Assembly (NCBI GenBank): GCA_031549535.1 | Contig: JAVBPP010000062.1 | Location: 1-27,462, forward strand | Origin: JAVBPP01 sp031549535 | Lineage (GTDB): Bacteria > Bacillota > Clostridia > Oscillospirales > Acutalibacteraceae | Length of the DNA: 27,462 bases | Direction of reading: 5' to 3' | The notes under the pieces: generated by a model | The model's input: only the letters and a program-made list of their open reading frames with translations | Database searches by the model: none | What the model was told of the DNA's origin: nothing | Part shown: in pieces, positions 23,115 through 27,462 of the stretch | Layout: the number at the start of each line of letters is the position of its first letter | How positions within the stretch are numbered: position 1 is the stretch's first letter | Made by a program: the position numbers and the translations under genes

Positions 23115-24905
23115 TCAGTCTGGAATATTACGGGTTTTATCGGCGCTTGGTAACAGTGCAATGCACAGGCAAATCGGTGTTGCAAGCATTAGGCTGTATA
23201 TGTAGCGGTATTCGGAGTGCACGGGGGAGGCTAATGTGGTTAACCAAACCGCGAGCAACAGGCCAATGGGCAGTAACATCGTTCCCCTGCGCTTATAGAG
23301 CAGAAGCGTAATGGCAGTGAAAAGCAGCCAAACCATGAAGCCGATGCTATAGAGCATAGAGACTGTCGGCAGCTTCGGCAGCAGCGTGTTCTGCAGCCCG
23401 ATGACGCCACCACGCACAGGAGGGATTGGATTGAGGGGAGAAACGCCAAAAGGGTTCCCGTGGATTTCATAGGCCGTGATCCAGTAAGGGGAATCCGGAT
23501 ACCAGTACCCAAATGAATTCATCAAAAAGGATTCTATATAAGTAACGGGGTGACGCAGAAACAAGCGGAACCATAGGGAAAGGTAGCGGGAAGGGGCGGC
23601 TGAAAAGGCTTGGGTATTCAGCTGCCCTTTTATATTATCGGAAAGTTTTGGTTTGTATAGCTCCTTTATTTTTTCGACCGGCAGAATTTCGCCGATGCTT
23701 CCCAGCTCTTCCGGCGACAACTCACTTTCATGGTCCCGCACGGTGCGCGCGAATTGCTGTAACGGTATCGATAAGCCCTCCGCGATTGAGCCGTCCTCTA
23801 TGGCCAGGGCGGAAAAGAAAGGTCCGTAATAAGCGGCAACCATCAGCAACGGAATGAGCACAAGAACTGTAGCTTTTTTCCAGTGCTTCCGAAAAGCGAA
23901 CAAAAAGAAAGGAGAAAACAACAGGAAGGCATACAAGCCGTTGTTGCGGAATGTGCAAAACAGAAACAACAGCAGGGCAAGCGGAATAATACGTTTCCAG
24001 GAGGAGAAGAACGCCGCTGGGTCTTTCGCCATTTGAAACAGGATAGCTATCGTTACAAGCGCAATGCCACCGAATAAAATATCCTTCCACATAGAAAAGC
24101 TGTACAGCGCGTTGGTTGGCAGCAGTGCAAAATACAGCAGTACCCCCCAACGCAGGAAATTTTTCACTTGAAAGCGCGAAAGTGTGCGCACGGCATACGA
24201 GCAGCACAGCGCGAACAGGAACATCTGCGTCAGCGAGTATAAAACCACGCCGAAAGTGGGGTTCCACACAAAGTCTCCGAAGCGAAGGCAGAGGGTAATC
24301 AGCAGGGTGTGTATAATTGGATGGTGGTTAATCAGTGGCGTTTCGCCCATTGCCTGCGCAAGCTGTTTTGCGGAATCATGTGTCAGTATCCCGGGTGAAA
24401 ATAAAATAAAATAGGGAAGCCAGCACGAGAATAAGACCAGAACAGTGAGCCAGAACGACTTTCTGCTCTCGCATAAAAAGGGGGTTTTTTTGGCTTGCTG
24501 CACAAAATCCTGCCGCAGAACAAAATCAAACCCCAGCAATACTAAGGCGGCCAATAAAATGAAAAAGCCAAGAGCAATTTGAACGCTTTTTCCAAAAAAT
24601 AAAAGCGTATATACATCCTTAAAATCCTTCACCGCGGCATTGCCTATGACCAGGAGCAGCGTAAATAATGCAGAAAGGGGGAGGACATACTTCCATAGCC
24701 TGCGCTCTGCGATTTGCCAGGTATGCCACAGCGGAAAGCTGATGCAAACCGCTAATAAAAACCAGGCAATGCTGTATGGCTGTACAGAGGCAAAAAAGAG
24801 ACAAATGGCGTTGGTGCAGAGCACGGAGGATAAAACGGTTATCGCCGCGCGCATGCGCAAAGAGAGCGGCTTTTTATGCTGCGAAAGATTCTGAGTAATG
24901 GCCAT
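23115..24905 (-). CDS. Polytopic membrane protein, DUF6020-like (GT-C-like)
   Basis: This 596-residue integral membrane protein has about twelve or more hydrophobic segments and resembles DUF6020 proteins. Conserved stretches are FSPGILTHDSAKQL followed by INHHPIIHTLLI (about 170-205), YSFSMWKDILFGG and RNNGLYAFLL. The large loop and topology are similar to GT-C glycosyltransferases, which use lipid-linked sugar donors, so a surface-glycan role is likely but inferred. An in-frame TTG lies at 24911, but AAGGGGAAGGA is well placed for ATG 24905. It follows the GH4 stop by 40 bases and precedes the GT2 gene by 16. Confidence 0.8.
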   Translation of the reverse strand: MAITQNLSQHKKPLSLRMRAAITVLSSVLCTNAICLFFASVQPYSIAWFLLAVCISFPLWHTWQIAERRLWKYVLPLSALFTLLLVIGNAAVKDFKDVYTLLFFGKSVQIALGFFILLAALVLLGFDFVLRQDFVQQAKKTPFLCESRKSFWLTVLVLFSCWLPYFILFSPGILTHDSAKQLAQAMGETPLINHHPIIHTLLITLCLRFGDFVWNPTFGVVLYSLTQMFLFALCCSYAVRTLSRFQVKNFLRWGVLLYFALLPTNALYSFSMWKDILFGGIALVTIAILFQMAKDPAAFFSSWKRIIPLALLLFLFCTFRNNGLYAFLLFSPFFLFAFRKHWKKATVLVLIPLLMVAAYYGPFFSALAIEDGSIAEGLSIPLQQFARTVRDHESELSPEELGSIGEILPVEKIKELYKPKLSDNIKGQLNTQAFSAAPSRYLSLWFRLFLRHPVTYIESFLMNSFGYWYPDSPYWITAYEIHGNPFGVSPLNPIPPVRGGVIGLQNTLLPKLPTVSMLYSIGFMVWLLFTAITLLLYKRRGTMLLPIGLLLAVWLTTLASPVHSEYRYIYSLMLATPICLCIALLPSADKTRNIPD

Positions 24906-24945
24906 ATGCAATCCTTCCCCTTAAATCTTATTTGAATCCCGAGCC

Positions 24946-26226
24946 TTACACAAAAAACTGCGGCAAATAAGCCTTGTGCGCCTGTAAAAGCGCGTCAAAA
25001 CATTGCTCTGCTTTTTCCCAGTCTCCAACCAGCGGGTGCAGCAGCAGGGCATTGAGGGCGTCTGTGCGGGAGCCGGAGATGCCAGCCTTCACGGCATATT
25101 TTTCATAGCCCTTGACAATGCGCATCAAGTTGATGATGTGCTCGTTTTCCAGTTTGTCAAGGCTTACGGGAGTTGCGCCGTCCCTGCCGATAACAGCGGC
25201 GATTTCTACAATATCGTCCGCAGCCATAAAATCAAGCGTGTTGTCGTTTTTAATGTTTACTACGTGCACATCGCGTTTGTCGTTTGCTATGGAATCAATC
25301 AAGGAAATTGCTGCAAGAGAATATTTGTGGCCGCCGCGTTTATCCAGCAGGGCGGGTTTTTCGTTGAGCTCCTCTTTGGAGTACAGCTCCAGCAGTTGCT
25401 CCTCAATTTCCATGCAGACCTCGGCACGGCTTTTTTCTTCTTCCAATAAATGATCAAGCTTTTTCTGGCGGCAATAAAAATATTGTAAATAGGAGGAGGG
25501 AACCGCTTGAATCGCCGCAAGGCAGTCCAGCGTAAAGCCGTCGTCGCGAATATTTTCCATCACCTTGGCAGAAAAGCCCGTGCGTATCATCTCGGGCAGC
25601 AGCTCCTTACCATCCTGTTTCACGCTCGTAATCCAGCTTAGGTGGTTTAGGCCAAGGTAGGTAATTTCGCTGTTCGCGCCGCTGATTTCACGCGTGTCAT
25701 CCAGCATGTTGATGGGCACATTGCAAAGCCCGATGGATTTGACCTTGGTGTGATTTTGAATGTATTCCGAGATAATCCCGGAGGGATTGGTGAAATTGAT
25801 CATCCAGGCGTTCGGGCAGATGGCCTCTACGCGTTCACAAATATGCGCAATCACCGGAATGGTGCGCAGCGCCTTGAAAAAGCCGCCGATGCCCGTGGTC
25901 TCCTGCCCAATCAACCCGAATTGCAGCGGGATTGTTTCATCCAGATGGCGTGCGGGCAGCTTGCCTACGCGCAGCTGCGTCACAACAAAATCCGCGCCCT
26001 GCAAGGCGGCGTCCAGATCGTCCGTCATCAGCACCTCGCAGTCCATGCCTGCATGGCGCAACATGCGAGTGCATAGCTTTCCCACAATGGTGCGCTTGCG
26101 TTCGTCAATATCCATTAGGGCAAGCCTTTTTAATTTTAAAGAATCCTGTGCCTTGATGAAACCATCCACCAGCTCCGGGCAATAGGTGCTGCCGGAACCG
26201 ATGACGGCTACTGTAATTTCCTTCAT
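24946..26226 (-). CDS. GH4 family glycosidase, probable 6-phospho-beta-glucosidase
   Basis: It is an NAD+- and Mn2+-dependent glycosidase that cleaves by oxidation-elimination, cytoplasmic, 426 residues. The N-terminal dinucleotide fold begins VAVIGSGSTYCPELVDG. INFTNPSG (143-150) and the metal-binding C168-N-V-P171 in GLCNVPIN with His195 in GLNHLSW are visible. The CN(V/I)P form of the motif is the one seen in 6-phospho-beta-glucosidases, while alpha-glucosidases and uronidases of this family differ there. No PTS transporter is in the window to make 6-phospho sugars, so the substrate could come from elsewhere or from the kinase at the start of the operon. It starts 16 bases after the GNAT gene. 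Confidence 0.92.
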   Translation of the reverse strand: MKEITVAVIGSGSTYCPELVDGFIKAQDSLKLKRLALMDIDERKRTIVGKLCTRMLRHAGMDCEVLMTDDLDAALQGADFVVTQLRVGKLPARHLDETIPLQFGLIGQETTGIGGFFKALRTIPVIAHICERVEAICPNAWMINFTNPSGIISEYIQNHTKVKSIGLCNVPINMLDDTREISGANSEITYLGLNHLSWITSVKQDGKELLPEMIRTGFSAKVMENIRDDGFTLDCLAAIQAVPSSYLQYFYCRQKKLDHLLEEEKSRAEVCMEIEEQLLELYSKEELNEKPALLDKRGGHKYSLAAISLIDSIANDKRDVHVVNIKNDNTLDFMAADDIVEIAAVIGRDGATPVSLDKLENEHIINLMRIVKGYEKYAVKAGISGSRTDALNALLLHPLVGDWEKAEQCFDALLQAHKAYLPQFFV

Positions 26227-26242
26227 TGTATCTGCCCCTCTC

Positions 26243-27049
26243 CTAACTCTTTACCTCGTTGACATAAATTTCTGTTCTGGAATTTTCGCACAAACGATAA
26301 AATCCCATTTTTTCATAAAGATGAATTGCTGTCTCGTTGGATGTTTTCGTGCACAAATGAATTTCTGGGATGCTTTTTTTTAACATGTCATCCATCATTC
26401 TGGATACAATACGTTTACCGTGACCGCTCCCTTGCGCAGTTTTCTTAATTGCCAGATATTCCAATTCGCCTTGATTACAGCAGTATAAACCGATTAAAAT
26501 ATTTTCCAAAAAGAAAACCATAGTGTCGCTGTTGCGGAATAACCCTGAAATACGCTTTTTATCCTCTTCAAACGTACCGGGCTGGTCGAGTTCCGGCGTA
26601 TAGGCGGACTCCAAGAGAGCAATACAGTCGGCCAGCATTTTTTTCTGATATGGTTTTGCAATTAGAGGGTGTATGATGTGTTTCGTTTTCTGCATGTCTG
26701 CCGGTGAAATCGCATATTCAAAAAAGCGGTAGGGCAGGCCTCTCTCCTGAAAGCGGTCAATCAGTTCGGTTGAGAATCCTTCTGTTTGTCCATACCATAA
26801 ATATGCTTTTGATACACACTGTTGACACATCGTGTTGCAAAGAAAGAGATGGGAGTAATCCACCTGTTCTCTTGTCAAGTCTCTCTCACTCATAACGTGA
26901 AAGCGCAAGGAGCCTGCATAAATATATGCTTTCATGACAAAGCTGTTTTCAAAGCCGCTATGGCTTTCTCTTCGAATTTCATGATATTTTCTTGCGTCAA
27001 ACAGCTTTTGATTCCGGTCAGTTAACATGAACAGCTCTCGTGCTTCCAT
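26243..27049 (-). CDS. GNAT N-acetyltransferase with Cys-containing N-terminal extension
   Basis: This 268-residue protein has a C-terminal GNAT acetyltransferase domain (about 140-268). The acetyl-CoA loop is QGSGHGKR (about 206-213) and NETAIHLYEKMGFY is the family's last helix-strand. The N-terminal 130 residues are not recognised. They contain C71-X3-C75-X2-C78 in FLCNTMCQQCVS, which could bind a metal, and PYRFFEYAISP. The acetyl acceptor is unknown. ATG 27049 has GGGAGA about eight bases upstream. It lies 22 bases after the kinase gene and 16 before GH4, so it is within the operon. Confidence 0.82.
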   Translation of the reverse strand: MEARELFMLTDRNQKLFDARKYHEIRRESHSGFENSFVMKAYIYAGSLRFHVMSERDLTREQVDYSHLFLCNTMCQQCVSKAYLWYGQTEGFSTELIDRFQERGLPYRFFEYAISPADMQKTKHIIHPLIAKPYQKKMLADCIALLESAYTPELDQPGTFEEDKKRISGLFRNSDTMVFFLENILIGLYCCNQGELEYLAIKKTAQGSGHGKRIVSRMMDDMLKKSIPEIHLCTKTSNETAIHLYEKMGFYRLCENSRTEIYVNEVKS

Positions 27050-27071
27050 AGGCCATCTCCCATCGCAAAAA

Positions 27072-27462
27072 CTATTCGCAATCGTACTGCTGCAAAATCC
27101 AATTCACGCAGCCGGTCACCGGTGCTTTGTCCAACAGGATGAATGTTAGTTTTCTGCCGCTGAGCTGCTGTGCCTTTTCTTCCAGCAGGCCGCGGTAGAT
27201 GGCGCTGTCCAGTTTGGTGTGAATGGATCCGGAAAGCACAACCTCAATTTCCTCTCCGGAAAAATGCAGCTGCTTCGCATGCGCGGCTATCATCTCTGCG
27301 CCGCGCTGCGCCATTTCTTCTACGAGCCAGAGCGCGGGCGCATCCCCGGCGTTTACCGCCTTGAAAAACAGGCGCAGGATGGTGCGCACGAACTCGTCCG
27401 GTTCCTCGCTCTCAAAACGGGCAACCGTGTTCAAAAATTCCTCCCGCGTTTTCAGACCGAAC
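27072..27462 (-). CDS. BadF/BadG-type ATPase kinase, C-terminal part (cut by window edge)
   Basis: The last 129 residues or so of a protein are visible. The frame is open to the window edge, reading FGLKTREEFLN before the part starting NTVARF. The helix-rich stretch with AGDAPALWLVEEMAQRGAEMIAAHA and the following strand VVLSGSIHTK resemble the C-terminal ASKHA domain of BadF/BadG/BcrA/BcrD-type ATPases, which include N-acetylglucosamine and other sugar kinases. The nucleotide-binding N-terminus is outside the window, so activity cannot be judged. It is the first visible gene of the minus-strand operon, and a sugar kinase would fit the pathway. Confidence 0.75.
   Translation of the reverse strand, partial: FGLKTREEFLNTVARFESEEPDEFVRTILRLFFKAVNAGDAPALWLVEEMAQRGAEMIAAHAKQLHFSGEEIEVVLSGSIHTKLDSAIYRGLLEEKAQQLSGRKLTFILLDKAPVTGCVNWILQQYDCE

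Noticed and set aside
26453..26479. CX3CX2C as a radical SAM motif in the GNAT protein region
   Set aside because: The Cys motif (actually near 26816-26839) sits in a small unrelated domain fused to an acetyltransferase, without the rest of a radical SAM barrel.

Overview
The window looks like chromosomal DNA of an anaerobic Gram-positive bacterium (Bacillota, probably Clostridia). The reasons are strong AGGAGG-type ribosome sites, frequent GTG/TTG starts, a clostridial-type RecQ, GPH-family sugar symporters, and a radical SAM/SPASM peptide maturase of the clostridial kind. The assignment rests on gene content only. Two zones differ in character: an AT-rich, repeat-rich accessory segment (1 to about 5430) and a more GC-balanced metabolic segment (about 5430 to 27462).

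Accessory segment. A REP-associated tyrosine (Y1/HUH) transposase gene lies at 305-1054. It is flanked by copies of a palindromic repeat with the core GACACAAGGGGACGGTTCTC, direct on the left and inverted on the right. Next is a radical SAM protein (1412-2722) with an N-terminal PqqD-like precursor-recognition domain, a CX3CX2C cluster motif and a full seven-cysteine SPASM motif. It is followed 44 bases later by a very short gene (2767-2889) behind a perfect AAGGAGGT site. That gene encodes a 40-residue peptide with four cysteines, each directly preceded by Asp or Glu, and no Lys, Arg or His. A terminator follows. I read the pair as a RiPP (ribosomally made, modified peptide) cassette that I do not recognise as a described family; it is the most interesting item here. 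More REP-like copies lie at 3226-3436 and 3536-3553. A 42-base sequence occurs at both edges of the block (69-110 and 3576-3617, 39/42 identical), each time followed by a strong terminator hairpin. A consensus promoter with a structured leader then serves a DUF2130 coiled-coil protein (3971-5263), which is followed by a 163-base element with perfect 27-base inverted ends.

Plus-strand metabolic genes. A GH2 beta-galactosidase (5549-8572) sits behind a promoter that overlaps a CpG-centred palindrome. It is followed by a secreted purple-acid-phosphatase-like metallophosphoesterase (8620-10140) and an MFS exporter (10277-11455). The exporter gene overlaps the tail of the opposing operon by 42 bases.

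Minus-strand operon (27462 down to 11414). In transcription order it encodes a BadF-type kinase (partial), a GNAT acetyltransferase, a GH4 glycosidase, a DUF6020-like membrane protein, a GT2 glycosyltransferase, a sulfatase, an uncharacterised 696-residue protein, a GH105 unsaturated uronyl hydrolase, a sugar isomerase/epimerase, two tandem GPH symporters and RecQ. Gaps are mostly 3-40 bases, with one 82-base gap holding a promoter candidate. The sulfatase, GH105 and GPH genes, together with the nearby GH2, suggest uptake and breakdown of a sulfated, uronic-acid-containing glycan. The 696-residue protein would be the candidate polymer-acting enzyme. The exact substrate cannot be told from sequence.
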